DNA from: Allantophomopsis cytisporea
Taxonomy: Eukaryota; Ascomycota; Leotiomycetes; Phacidiales; Phacidiaceae
Direction: 5' to 3'
NCBI GenBank assembly: GCA_024752435.1
Contig: CP103032.1
Span: 372,001-436,000 of the forward strand
DNA: 64,000 nt
Under the pieces are notes generated by a model that saw only the letters and a program-made list of their open reading frames with translations, was not told the origin of the DNA and did no database searches. Position 1 is the first letter of the stretch; the number at the start of each line of letters is the position of its first letter. The position numbers and the translations under genes were made by a program. This document shows positions 48,963-61,400 of the stretch, piece by piece.

Positions 48963-49641
48963 GTAACAACACCGTGCTCAATTGGGTATCTGAGGGTAAG
49001 AATACCACGCTTGGACTGTGCCTCATCACCTACGTAGGAGTCCTTCTGACCCATACCGATCATAATACTATAATGCCTTATCAGCTTCACATTCCTCTAG
49101 CTAGCGCCTCCGTAGCGCGCCAGAATCGGAATTGCAGGAAATCTTACCCATGGTGACGGGGACGACCGACGATAGATGCTGTAGTATGTCAATTGAACGT
49201 TCTTCAACCATTGCACACACCGAGTGCTTTGCGCAATGCTGCTTTTCAACAAAAAGTGGGATTTGATAAGGGGTGACTTACGGAAAACAGCTCTTGGAGC
49301 ATCATCACCGGCGAAACCGGCCTTACACATACCAGAACTGTGATGCCATTGTCAGTTTTGTGTTCTGCGTGCAGAGTCGTCTACAGGAGCACAGTGTAGA
49401 GACTGTAGGTGCGCCGAGGACACATTGTCCAGAGCTACCCCACAATCTGCATCTTGTAACCCCCGTATTGAGTGTGAGAGCTTACCCATTGTCGATAACG
49501 AGGGCGGCGACTTCTTCTGTAGTAAGGAACCAATGTCAGTGATTGTAGCAATACAATGATTGAAGCTTTGTGGGTGTTGAGGCGCCCAAGCTGGATATGC
49601 CATCTGTTGTTTTGGGGGGAGATGAGCTGCTTACCCTCCAT
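48012..49641 (-). CDS. ACT1: Actin
   Basis: Six exons (49641-49635, 49516-49486, 49337-49282, 49178-49148, 49067-48296, 48242-48012) give exactly 375 aa. The product starts [20 protein letters not shown] and contains all actin hallmarks: [76 protein letters not shown], and the C-terminus [17 protein letters not shown]. It forms filaments needed for polarised growth, endocytosis and cytokinesis. The first coding exon is only 7 nt (ATG GAG G), and introns cluster in the first 45 codons, the usual fungal actin pattern. The upstream DNA is purine-rich on the plus strand, hence pyrimidine-rich in the sense direction, as in highly expressed fungal genes. Confidence 0.99.
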
Positions 49642-51999
49642 TGTTACTGATTACGTCTAAACGTGAGAAGTAGATTAAGTGTTGATTTGAAAAGTGTCGT
49701 AAAAGAGCTCACACGGATATTATATCGTGAGAGTGATGAATGTTAAAGATCTCGAAGGAGATGTGGACGTTGGTGATTGACTTGGTTGGTTTGAGGGAGG
49801 TGAAAGGGAAGAGTAAGTCGGCGAACGATCGATGTCACGGTAAGTTCTTGTGGGCCAAGTTGCGGGAGGCGAGAGAGCCCGATTTGGCAGGAAGGGGGGA
49901 TGCTGCTTTAAGTGGAAATGGGGGCTGGGCTTGTGTTTGTTTGGTGTGGTGGGAGGGGAGAGAGAGAGGTGTATGAGTGTGGCAGGGGAGGTGGGGGGAA
50001 GGAGAGAGAGCTGTGTTGGTGTGTGCTTCCTTTGGTGCTCTCAGCTTTCCTCGCTTTCTTCGCCCTCGGAAGTCCAGGGTATGTACATAAACAGCACCTC
50101 ATAGTGCACGGTCACGCCGATTCCATGTTCGACAGAGAGAGACAGACGGGGAGAGAGGGGTTACAATCCTTCATTGTACACATCACTATTCTGATTTTAC
50201 TAACATTATTAGACAGTATGAAATTGAGATTCATTTAGCAACAACAGGGTCGGTGAACTCTGTTCAATTGAGGTGAGGTGAGGTGAGGTGAGGTGAGGTA
50301 AGATGGCTGAGCGCTGCGATTCGATTCTGATTCCTCACGACATCATTACAGTCCAGCAAAGCGAGGAAGAGCACTTCCGCATGTGGCACAGACTCGCGAT
50401 ATTCAGTAGTAGATACTCTTATCCTCCTACTGCGTTCTATCCAACTGAAAGGTCGACGCTATTTCTACATAGCTGCATATATTTGGAAAGGCGAAGCCGA
50501 GTCGAACAGCAAAATAACAAGGTCGCCATTATTCTGCTCCATAGCTCTGTGCTGTGCAAGTCCCGGTATTACCAGCTGCCTAGACTATTCCCAAGCCTTA
50601 ATCCAGCGAGAGCACCAGAGCTCCTACGAAAAAGTCAAGATAGACAACCTCCGTAACTCGTACATGGCTCGTTTGGCGGCTGACTAGACATACGGATATC
50701 CATGAATAAATCTAGGACATTTAGGCATCGAATAACATCAAATCGGCTTTGTTCAATCACATCTTTCAGTATTCGGTAGCCTTCTGAGACTGCGGCAAAG
50801 TACACGCGGCCCTATCAGCCATTGCACAGGCAACTGTTTAAGATGTGTTCGTCAACAACTTCATGTTCAGATTCAGACATTTACGTATATTCATACGGAT
50901 CAACTCCAACCGCATACATAGAAACAGGATGGATTGAAGAGCTTACCAAGCAGAAAAGAAGCCGAAAAGAAAAACTTTTTTCATATCACCAAATTGCATT
51001 CAGTCATGCACTGCATCATGCAAGATCGAATCAACAACCGCCGGACCCCAATTCCTCGCAGCCATTCGTACGCTCGCTCGCTCATCCACTAGGGCGGCTT
51101 GGATAAGGGGCTGGCTATGGCTGCTGCCTTGTGGGGCCTTAGGTAGAACACATTCTAGCCATTCTACCCAGTTTCCGAGAAAAGATGGCGGGGCACGAGT
51201 TGGAGGGGTATATCACGTGTAGGTCTTTCTGGAAGATGACTCTCGGAGATGAGTTACAGGGCTTCTCCTGGTCACGGATAGTACATGTCTATGAATATCC
51301 AGTCAGCCTTGCTCGATTGCTTCTATTCTTCTCTTCAGCCTCATTGGACTTCCAGATGCTATCCCTCGCCGCTACAGTAATTGACTGCTCTCTGACGTTG
51401 AATTTCTTGTATCAAATTTGGATTTCATATTTCGAAGTCCGAGTACATACTGCGATCTTCACATTGGTAGTACCCACATTTCGCACACCTACTCTCTGCA
51501 CGAGGGACATCATCTGGCTGGGTTCTGATTTGACACGAAGGCCAGATGACCGTTGAAGAATTGCAGCTACTACCCATCAAATATGCTGCTGTCAGTTGCA
51601 CAAATAAATTCCCATGACATTTAATGAATTACGTATAGCGTCTAGGGCTCTCCAAAATGTCAAAATAGACTGACTCAGACGCTGTCTTCCCCTTTGCCCA
51701 GCTCGAAGGCAATAGCATTCATATACTACTCGAGGACTATCACAATTGTTCTTCGGGAGGAAGAGAATCCTGGAGTTCCGCGATCTCTAGAATTCGACAT
51801 GCGGATTACAGCTTGCCAATCATGGCCAATTTTGACGGGAAATTCTCCGATATCTGAGACTTTGTCTTCTCCTTTTGGAATACGGACTGTGTCTTCTCCT
51901 TTGATTTGGTCACCCACCCTTGTCTTCCCCTTTAAGACGTTACTCCACGACTTCATTGTTCTTGACCACAGAAACAATGACGCCGTCGACCAGAACTTG
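49642..51999. other. Actin upstream region and gene-free DNA
   Basis: 49.7-50.05 kb is GA-rich on the plus strand (CT-rich in the actin sense direction) and is probably the actin promoter/5' UTR. Further on there is a pentamer repeat (50271-50295). Frames of 94-123 codons at 50303, 50822, 51185 and 51694 on the plus strand have no recognisable product and no consistent splicing between them. Confidence 0.4.
50271..50295. repeat. (AGGTG)5 pentanucleotide repeat
   Basis: Five perfect AGGTG units followed by AGGTA, about 630 bp upstream of the actin start codon. Confidence 0.92.
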
Positions 52000-53300
52000 G
52001 GGCTTTGGTATACTCAACACATGAACACTGTGTCTTGATCATAAATTGCTGGGAGTAAGAGCCGGTACCGAATATTCTAAATTCTAATGTTCTCCCTGTT
52101 GTGTTGTCTATATTCATTTGCTTATTTTTTGTACGCCGCTTAAGCTCTTCATTACCTTAAGATTTTGTTAAAATTATGCTTCATTATAGTTGTACTCGTT
52201 TCGTGTACAAATGCCGTTCACAAGTTCGCTGCAAGAGCTACGATGAAATCGCATCTCAAAATTCTGTCTTTTTATGCTTGAATCGATAAACACAAACAGA
52301 TTTGTAATAAATGAACAAAAATTCAAAAAGGTAGAAAATAGATTGCAATATCCAATGTTATAAAGAACCTACATTTGTGAAAGGGGATAAAAAAGAATTA
52401 CGATAACGATAACGGCAATTACTAAAATACTAAGGTACAGTAAATGACGAAGGTACCTGTGAGTACAAGTCTTTTTACTCTTAAATGCAGCGTATATGTT
52501 GCCTTATTGCTTTAATAATTTTAACAAAAACGGTCACATTAATATTTGTATAAGAGTTGCCTAGCACTCTGTTGGTTGTTGGCAATATCTAACAGAATAG
52601 CAAAAAGCGCAATAAGGTGTTTTCATAATTAAAGAGTAAAGATAAGAGTAACAGAAGCGACGACGATACTGTTGAAGATGGGGTCTAGCAGTATCAAGAC
52701 GGAAGTTACTTTAACGCAAGTAAATACATGGGAAAGCTGATCCTTTTAAAGAGAATCGAAATTGACTAGCGTCGATATCTAGGAGGCCATGCCTTTGTAC
52801 TTGTCTACTCCTAGCAATGAGAACATTATTCTTTCCTGAGATAGCTCATGTGGCTCAGCACCACTCCGAGCTCTTAGACCGAGATCAACATATACAGTAG
52901 TGAGTGTGGCGTGGGATTTTCCTAGAAAATGTTGTGGATAAGTGATCTTTGAGGGTTTCTAATAAAGGGAGGTCTCTTGAGCTAAGGCTTGGTTCCGCAC
53001 AACAATACAGAATTAGGTAGTCTATCTCCTATCAGTATATGATAAACTTGTATTTGAGGTATACACTGAACACCACAAGGATAAGACTATAGTGTGAAAA
53101 GAGGTTGTTGAGATACGAAAGGTGTTTGGTGATGAGCACTTGCGGTCACTTGAACAAGGATTATGGTGACAATGCCAGGAAACAATATGGGGAAATGATT
53201 TCATTGTATTTCTCTTGATCGTATGCTTGATTGTTCTGACTCAATTATTTGACTCGAAGCAGAATATCAGCTTACAGGTTCGACTTCGAAGAAGGACTTA
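52000..53300. other. AT-rich island without genes
   Basis: This stretch is visibly richer in A and T than its flanks, especially 52040-52700, and has almost no open frame longer than 60 codons. A 15-bp inverted repeat occurs at 52163-52177 and 52515-52529. It may be a decayed mobile element or an AT-rich isochore fragment; no transposase, reverse transcriptase or LTR pair could be recognised. Confidence 0.35.
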
Positions 53301-53844
53301 AACAAGTATTGCTTGGCATTGACTTCCAAGTTAAAGGAAAGGCCAACCTCTTGGGGGATCCAAAGCGCAAACGATGATTGAAAGGGATGCAAAGGCTCGT
53401 TCAAACACTTGCTGTGTCTTGGTCAAGCATATTTGATGACGCAATGGTGGCAACAAAAATGATGATGAAGAGCTTAACGATGAGGAAGCTCAAGCCCTCA
53501 CAGCCTCTTCGATGGCACTTGCACCTACACAATCTCTCTCCTCAATTACGGTGAATGAGTATTAAGCAAGAGTTTATGGAGACCAAACACCGTCAAAAAC
53601 CGAACTTATATAGCTGCCGGGGCAATGTATTTTGGTTCCAAGGTACTTGGTATTGTACGGTTTGTGTGTAACTAATCCTCGTCAGCCTACCTGTGTGGAT
53701 GTGGCATGCATGAGTCTTTGTCATGTCTCTTACTATTATTGCATATTATATCACCAAATGTTCCGAAAAAGCTTGGAGATTCTAATTCTCATATTCATCT
53801 TTACATAGTATACAATATCCGTAATTTGACCCTTTTTGATTTGT
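53301..53844. other. Intergenic: MRPL7 3' flank
   Basis: About 540 bp running up to the MRPL7 stop codon (minus strand). No gene was recognised. Confidence 0.4.
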
Positions 53845-55018
53845 CTAATTTACAACCTTTCCATAGAAAGGCAAGCCCAATGATTGCAAGAGTAGTCTTG
53901 CATGTCTGTCACTGGATGCTGTAGTGTGGACTGTGACGTGGAAACCTGGAATCATCTTAGGTGGGTACATCTGCCATCATAGTTAGTATCAAGAAATGAT
54001 AACCATAATTTGACAACACTTACATCGTAGTTGACTTCCACCTCTGGGAACATAATAACGCTCTCCTTGTCAAAACCAAAAGAAATGTTTCCACTGCTAT
54101 CACCAGAAGAACCCTGAACACCAGGCCAGTCCTTGACCTTTGGCAAAACCAAGTGAATACACTTGTCCAAGAATTCCATAGCTTGCTCATTGCGTATGTG
54201 GCAGGTCAAGGCAATTGGCTTGTGCTCACGAATACCGAAAGCTGCAACGTTCTGTCTCGACCTGTGGACTACAGGTTTGACACCCGTAATAGATTGAAGC
54301 AAGATTCCAGCAACGTGCAAATATGCGGAATCGGTAATAGCGCCCTTAACCATCGTGTGTACAGTGATTGCCTCCACTCTTGGAATGTTGTTCCAATTGA
54401 TATCTTCCTCAATTAATCTCAAGTTATCACCACCACGAGGTCCTCTCTTCGGTCTGTTCTTGTGGTATGGGGATGAATCGTCCCATTCTCTGAGACGCGG
54501 CGCCTTTGGTGCTGGCTGTTGTCCTGGGGGCGAGTGGGCGTATGTGAGGGTCATGAGATCAGAGGCAACGGTTGATTTATAGGTCTGTGTGAGGCGGGGG
54601 AGGTTGAAGGGACCCGGAACATAGAGTCTGGATGCAGGATCGGAGGCTGGAGGTGGTTGATGGGGGTGGAGAGGTCCTCTGTAGTATCTTGGTGATCGGT
54701 ATTGGTATCTAATATCTCGTCAGCCTCGCATTCCCCGTCCAACAATAATATTTGAGCCTACCGGGATGGTGGCAATTCCCTTTTCCGCGCAGCAGCTCTC
54801 TTAAGTGGGTTGTATGATTTGACGATATCCTCGGAAGGTCCTTTGGAGTTCAAGGACGATTGGGATTCGAGGTCCTGTAAATCTAATGGAGCCTCATTCT
54901 CTGGTGCAGCTTGTGATGAAGCATGTCGTCGCGCATTGAGGCATACAGGTCTGGCAGATGCGCGCGCATCTCTGGCGACAGCTCTCCCTAGAGCCGTGGA
55001 GAGTTCTCGCAATGACAT
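53845..55018 (-). CDS. MRPL7: Mitochondrial ribosomal protein uL5m (MRPL7)
   Basis: Three exons (55018-54762, 54708-54024, 53970-53845) give 355 aa. The N-terminus (MSLRELSTALGRAVARDARA) is rich in Arg, Ala and Ser and lacks acidic residues at first, as in a mitochondrial targeting sequence. After a Pro-rich, poorly conserved part comes the uL5 core: NWNNIPRVEAITVHTMVKGA, LLQSITGVKPVVHRSRQNVA, then ISFGFDKESVIMFPEVEVNY, and the C-terminus GFHVTVHTTASSDRHARLLL ending PFYGKVVN. uL5 sits in the central protuberance of the large subunit and contacts 5S rRNA in bacteria; fungal mitoribosomes lack 5S rRNA but keep uL5m. The gene is divergent from the deubiquitinase gene. Confidence 0.95.
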
Positions 55019-55620
55019 GTTGGTGATGAGAACGTTCAATTGTCGTCGTCTCTTGTCTCAAGTCACGATGCTCTTCTCGACATATCAAAATATCCTCCAG
55101 GTGCACGTCGAAGCGAAAGGTTCTAATAGGCTATCACTTGCCTGAGTCGCCAGGCTAGCTACCTTATGAATGGTCGGTCAGTGCACCAGATGCGTGTCAG
55201 CGGTAGGACACTCACCCACCGCCCACATTAACTCTCACTTTCATCTCTCAGCCTTAAGCCGATCCGAGCTCTTAGAAGCCTTCCGCATTGTCGCTCTGTT
55301 CCTCCGATTCAACCTCTAATTGTCAACAAATTGAAGTCTCAACCACCAGGAAAACAGCTCGCTCCGACCTCCGATCTGCCTCCGCGATTACCATAGAACT
55401 CAGACGACACGCGCCGTGGGAGAAGGGGGAGAAAGGTCATGGACAGTGATACAGTGTGCTTGCAGCCTTGAGCGGACGCTCGCTATTGGGGGATACCGAA
55501 TTCCGTCCAGTGAATAATACAATACTTCCAGCAGAGCACTACAAAAATCCCTGATATTTCGACGATATTTCTACGGTCTTTATTTCGCTCTTTGCTCTAC
55601 GACGCTCATACATTACCACG
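55019..55620. promoter_or_regulatory. Divergent promoter between MRPL7 and the deubiquitinase gene
   Basis: These 602 bp lie between start codons pointing away from each other. The middle (55240-55400) is CT-rich with several TCCG-type motifs; no element was named. Confidence 0.45.
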
Positions 55621-58198
55621 ATGAGTAGCATGAAAGATTCGTCATTTGGCCGCTTCCTTAGTCGGCGGGATAAGGACTCTCCCCGAAAGGCAGCGGAAGG
55701 ACACAAGAGACGCCATTTGTCTGGGGATGGGATACTCAATCATTTCAGAACGGATGACAAGAAGAAAATTGAGAAGGAAGATGCAAAAAAAGTAGGATCT
55801 TTCTCCTAAAATTACAAAGTTCTAACTCTAATACACACAGATTCAAACAATCAAACAGAGACTCCAGGCTGAAGCGGATATCACCACCCTTGACGATAAT
55901 CAAATCCACTATGCGCTGAACACAAAATACGCCAGCGGCGACGTAGAACGCGCATTCGATATTCTGGTACTTTTTCAAGAGTCCGTAGACGGTATAATCA
56001 AGCCTTATAATCCAGATATAAATTTATTGGGGGCAGAAAACCGGGATGGTGTTACGTGCTATCTGGATGCTCTACTATTCTCGATGTTCGCTCGACTCGG
56101 AAGTTTCGAGCCAATTCTTTACACGACTTTCGATGACGAACCTAGAAGGAGGTTATCAACCATGATAAGGCTATGGGTGAACATGCTGAGAACGGGAAAG
56201 CTCATTCAGACAGATATGGTGAGTTTTGAGAGGGAACGTATAAGTATTGTTGCTCACAGATACTAGACAAAACATCTTCAAGATGCATTAGCAGCATGTG
56301 GGTGGGAAGAGGCTGGGGAAAGCCAACAACAAGATACCTCAGAAGCATTTGGGTTCATCACAGAGAAATTACAACTGCCATTGCTTACTCTAAAGATGGA
56401 CATATATCATACGGGCAAGGAGGAGCAAGCGGATGACCACAAGTTTGTGAACGAGAGAGTCCTGGAGGTTGCTGTCCCACCAGATCCAGGAAACGGCAAG
56501 GGAATACCATTAGAAGATTGTTTGGAAGAGTATTTTAACAACCGGATAGAGGTTGTTCGTGGGCTTGAGCGAACAAATACTCACACTTCTATAAGGACTA
56601 ATGGGGAACCTGAAAAGGTAGAAAAGGGAACCCCCAATCTAGAAGTGTCATCCATCAACTGGTCACCAGTCCAGACACCCACGAGAATTCCAGAGGACGA
56701 TGCGAATTCAGCATCTATGTCCAGAGCGACATCTCCGGTTTCGACTAAACCCACCCTTCAACAGCGAACATCAGGCCTCATCCGACGACGGTGGACAAGT
56801 GAAGAAAACCTAGATGACGTACTAGCAGAAGGCGATCCATCCAATCCGCAGCATGCCCTAACAAGAAAACGATCAGTCATGAGAAAAGAAGTTCTGATGC
56901 CGGCATGGCAATTCTTCAGTTTGATACGTCCGTCAGATCTTTCTTATATATATCCATTCAATATCTATAATAAGAACTATGTGCTAATTGATAATTTAGC
57001 TTGGTATACAGATAATGCTCCCACGAGCGATGCTCAAGTTGCCGCACACTTCTCCTCAACTCGCCCAGTACTTGGTGTGTGTCTCAAGAGATATGCTATG
57101 ACTAACGCTGGAAATGCTGTTCGTCAGAACACATATATCGATATTCCATTACAGATCGCGTTGCCACACTTCATTTCAGAAGACAAACCAGGAGAAGATG
57201 GCCCTCCTATGTCTAATTTCAAGTTGACCCTACAGTCTGTTGTATGTCATAGAGGAAACTCCGTTCATTCAGGCCACTATATCTCGTTGATTCGTGGCAC
57301 ACCGCCTCCTGCAGAAGACGAGCCAAGTACACTTCGGCGGGTTGTCAGCGAAAGACCTCCAGGATACTCGGAAGACAGATGGATGAAGTTCGACGATCTT
57401 GCCAAAGAACGTGTCAGTTACGTTGATATTGACCAAGCTATGAAGGAGGAAATGCCATATCTTCTTTTCTATCAGGTCCAGCCACTGTATGACGTGGGTC
57501 CGCCATCAGTAGATATAGGCCACGAACCTCCGTCGTATACCGACTCCGCAATAGAGATGACGATTCGTGAGCCCAGCCCCACAGCTACACCGGCTAGTTA
57601 TGTTGGCGGATCAGGTTACTTCGATGGTGCCTCCGAAGAACCAAAGAGCCGAGTTAGTTTCTCGGATGACACAGAACGACCACGCCGGAGTCTCAACCTA
57701 CCTGATATTGGAGACTTTGATCGTCGGGGTAGTGTAGCCATGACAGATGCGAGTCTCGGCAGTGCCGGCAGCATTAAGATGATCGAGACCTTCTCAGCTC
57801 CCGTTACACCTAGTGAAGAATCGGGTCCAGGTCGCATATCGCGCGCTGCCTCCCGCTTCACTAAATCTGGTAGCAAGAGCCGCTCAGGCAGCCAAGCTGG
57901 TGACAGAAAAAGTGGCACTTTCTCTCGTCTTGTTATGATGCGCAGCAAAGAACCTCTTAACAAGCCCGACCTCACTGTCACCGATGCCACACCTGCGGAC
58001 GGCGCCGCTGACGGCAAAGACGGTGTCCAAACAGCAGATTTCGAGCCCGGCTCTGAAGAAGGTCGCTTGGGCAGGAAGCGAAGCAAGAAGGGAAAGAATA
58101 GGGAGAAGAGTAAAGGTCGCGATCAGTCTAAGGAGAAGGATAAGGAGAAGATAGTGGGTTTGGATGATCGACCTGAGAGACAGTGTCGTATTATGTGA
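55621..58198 (+). CDS. USP-family deubiquitinase with polybasic C-terminus and CaaX box
   Basis: Four exons (55621-55791, 55841-56218, 56267-56927, 57000-58198) give 802 aa. The peptidase C19 catalytic Cys box is NRDGVTCYLDALLF (C130), a QQQDTSEAFGF box follows, and the His box is NSVHSGHYISLIRG (H496) with DRWMKFDD downstream, so the active site looks complete. The N-terminus is basic and contains a helical segment (IQTIKQRLQAEADITTLDDN). The C-terminal 230 residues are disordered and end in a Lys/Arg-rich stretch followed by CRIM-stop, a CaaX box with Met, the type usually farnesylated. This suggests membrane attachment, as for human USP32; inferred. The third intron (56928-56999) is 72 nt without a stop, inside the catalytic domain. 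The substrate is unknown. Confidence 0.92.
58187..58198 (+). other. CaaX prenylation motif (CRIM)
   Basis: The last four codons before the stop are TGT CGT ATT ATG, giving Cys799-Arg-Ile-Met. The preceding 50 residues contain many Lys/Arg (for example GRKRSKKGKNREKSKGR), the usual companion of a farnesylated tail at membranes. Confidence 0.75.
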
Positions 58199-61100
58199 GG
58201 ATGGTCGTTTTCCACAGTTTTTTGTTTTTCTTCGTCGTCGTGATTTTGTAATTTATGGGTGTTTTAGCATTGGGTCTTCAAGCTGGGAACGGCATCGAAA
58301 GGGGCATTATATTTGGAAAGGAGGGGGCATTGATGGCGTTTGTAGAGTATTATCTAAGAGTTTAAGAATTCTAGAAGTTATACCGTCTGTTCAAGCCATT
58401 TTTTCTGTTGATTTCTGTAGCGTTAACATAAATGCATAGGGTAAACATGAGTAATTTTGGGCAATAGGATATGGTTTTGGAGGCTAGCTTGTTCCAAGGG
58501 TATTGAAATTTCGTCAAATAAAGAGCAGATTACAAAGCCTATGCCTCCACTTCTATGAGCCTTCCATTCATCCCGTCAACCGCGCATTCTGGTGCTGGGT
58601 TTAAAGAGTCACTTTACATAATTTCTCTTATAAGAAGAGTTTATTAGTGCGTAACGAAAGAATTCAGAGCCAGATCATAATCAGGCTATTAGACTATCGT
58701 CTACGAATTAAGTGTATGGTGAACCACATCCACGTCAAGCACCGTGTCTCTGTCCACAGCCTTTCTACACCGGATATCTGCGGCTACATACATTTAATAT
58801 CCGATTTACAGTAAAAATTGTCGAAATCCGGATAAGTTTGGAATTCCTGAGAACGGCCCCTGGATATAGCCCTCTTGAGTCTATAGGGAAACCTAGATCA
58901 CTAAAACACCATTGCTGGTTGCTCTTATGAACAGTGTATCTGGGTCAGTAACCCGGTAATCAAGGGGAGTAGATTACCAACGAGAGGGTTGTCGATGACG
59001 ACGAAGATAGTAGGCGCATTGTGTCGGTGGCTCGTTGTTCTTATTTCAGGTGATGGTTCCGCGGACTTGGGTTTGCACTTGAAAGCCGCTACCTAATATT
59101 ACACGATCTATCTCTTGAATCTTCGTAATTCTTAACAGTTGAGTGATCAAATTTCTCAGACTTCTCAGATCTCTCAGCCAACAGCATTTGAGGGCTTCAA
59201 AGCTGGATTACAAACCTCCATAAAGCCCATTTACACGTTGAACTAGACTAACGTGAAATGATACCTGATTAGTGAAACATTGAGAATTATATCAATAAGG
59301 AACTGTTTGGGGTTGTTGTAGGCGTGATCATGATGAAGTGCGGGATGGGGATGAGCGTTAGAATAATGACTAGTATGGATGAACATGACGGAACCTTTTC
59401 GATGGAGAAATGGATTAATAAATACAAAGGCCGGCAACACTATGTCTCTCGATACCATTCTTGCATTGCTTAATCTGTCAAGAGAACGACATGAAAAAGA
59501 TGCATGATTGGAAAGGGGTGAAGCTGATGAACCTACGAGGCTCTGAATCATGAGTAGTAGCATAGCTGTGCCAGGAAGAATAGTTCTTAAGAGAGATAAG
59601 GATATGTTTTATAATGTACTGTTAAATCATCGCGAAGGTATGGATTGAAAAGACGGTTTGTGATAATATTTCGGCAATTTATAATGCCGTCGTCTCTTGA
59701 ATATCCTGGATTAATGCTACGAGGTTGCAGCGGGATTACAGCATTGATATATATACAGACAGCTAGGATCAACTATTAGACCAGTATAGACAGTTGAACT
59801 GGAACGATAAAATGAAGACATATGCACTCTTGAATAATGGAATCGACGCAGGTTTTGGTGGACGACGATGGGAAACGATACGGTGATGTGAGGCATAGTG
59901 ATGGGAAAGCATTTGAACAACTCATGATGTAAATAGCTCCTACTGTGACTCTGTCAGAAAGGGTTTCAACCCGACAATGATCAATTAAGAAGACTGAACT
60001 TGCTTTTTTTTATAGCCTGTATATCTTATATCACAGGTGACCTGCCAATATATGCTTCTTGCCATTTTCCAGACTACATTTTGAGAAGAGATTGTACCTG
60101 TTTGTTAATACTTTAGCTGACTGTTGAACAGTAAGTGCCCTCTATGTTAGAATATTCTCGTTCTTGGAGTTCTCTTCATCAACCATTGATTCCTCATCAT
60201 TGCTGCGAGAAGCTGACATTTTGAGGACGAGTTGAAGGATATAAATACACAGAATTCACAGTTTCTTTTTGATCTTTTCGTATGTTTTGTTTTTGCTTTT
60301 GCCCTGACTTTCCACAGCACAGAATATGACCACGTGTACCATCTCTTGCCTTGCTCGAATCAATGAACTGTACGAGATGGCCTTGACTCCGAATTACGCG
60401 TACTCTCGTCAACTACACCCAGCTTTCGGACTGGAATATGTTAGAGCTAACGATTGAACAATAGGAATATCTTAACCTATTATTGAAGCGCATCACCGCC
60501 CTTGACATCTAAATATGGTGATGCTCGGTGAGACCTATGATGCATATGTGTGTATGAGATCGCTATCATAGTTATTTACTATTATCATCACCACATCTTA
60601 CGACGCCATTTGACTCTTTACTATCATATTGAAAATAGTTTCATGGAGAGGTGTCTTGCGCTAGCACAGAGAGCAATAGGTTTCACAAGATTCCGTACTC
60701 CGGATACACGCAAGCTGATTACTCTCTCTGAACATCCTTTGCATACTGCAGAAATGATTTAGAAATTGCGTACAATGTTCAAAAGCAGTAGATCATGATG
60801 GTGGACTGTTAATAATTACACCCTTATTCACGTATGAGATGGTCGTGAAATTGAGGGTTAAGGTTCACGTGCAACTGATTTCCAAAATGCTCACCATACA
60901 CATCACATCCGCCAGAACAAAGCTGTCAATTAAAGATTGATTGGCACTTTATCAACAATACTCCGAAGACAAAGTCATTTCACATACTCCTATTTCTCAC
61001 CCCTATATCTCTACTTAAATCTCCTTCCAAATCCTTCAGCCCTCATTTCTTGGCGTCACATGCATTCCTTCTTCTTATCAGATAAAATTATGCCTTTTCT

Positions 61101-61400
61101 CGCGCTCATCCCACGTCATACATTAATTAATCTCCTCACATTCCAGCGTCGTATCACTGCCTCGTTCATAGTAGATGTAGCCATGCCGTTTGCGCGCACT
61201 GCATGTCCGCTCTATCCAATAGCCTTTATTCCCCCATCTTTTTGCACGTCGCGAGCGCGGAGTACGTTGCATTCTTCATTACCTTGCTAAGTATCATTTC
61301 CCGCATCCGGATCCTACTCAGCTGTGCAGCTGGTATCAAGCAACTCTATTTTATCACCACAGCCATTAAACTGTCGTGAAGTCATGCACTTGAGCATGTT
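58199..61400. other. Right-end stretch without a recognised gene, part 1
   Basis: After the deubiquitinase 3' UTR (probably to about 58440) only short frames are found. 59.2-60.1 kb is fairly AT-rich. A 117-codon plus-strand frame at 60937-61290 has no recognisable product. Confidence 0.4.

Noticed and set aside
50303..51556. Three plus-strand frames of about 94-123 codons
   Set aside because: Different frames, no shared splice signals and no recognisable product.
53265..53300. Possible tRNA box B (GGTTCGACTTC)
   Set aside because: No matching box A at the right distance and no cloverleaf can be drawn.
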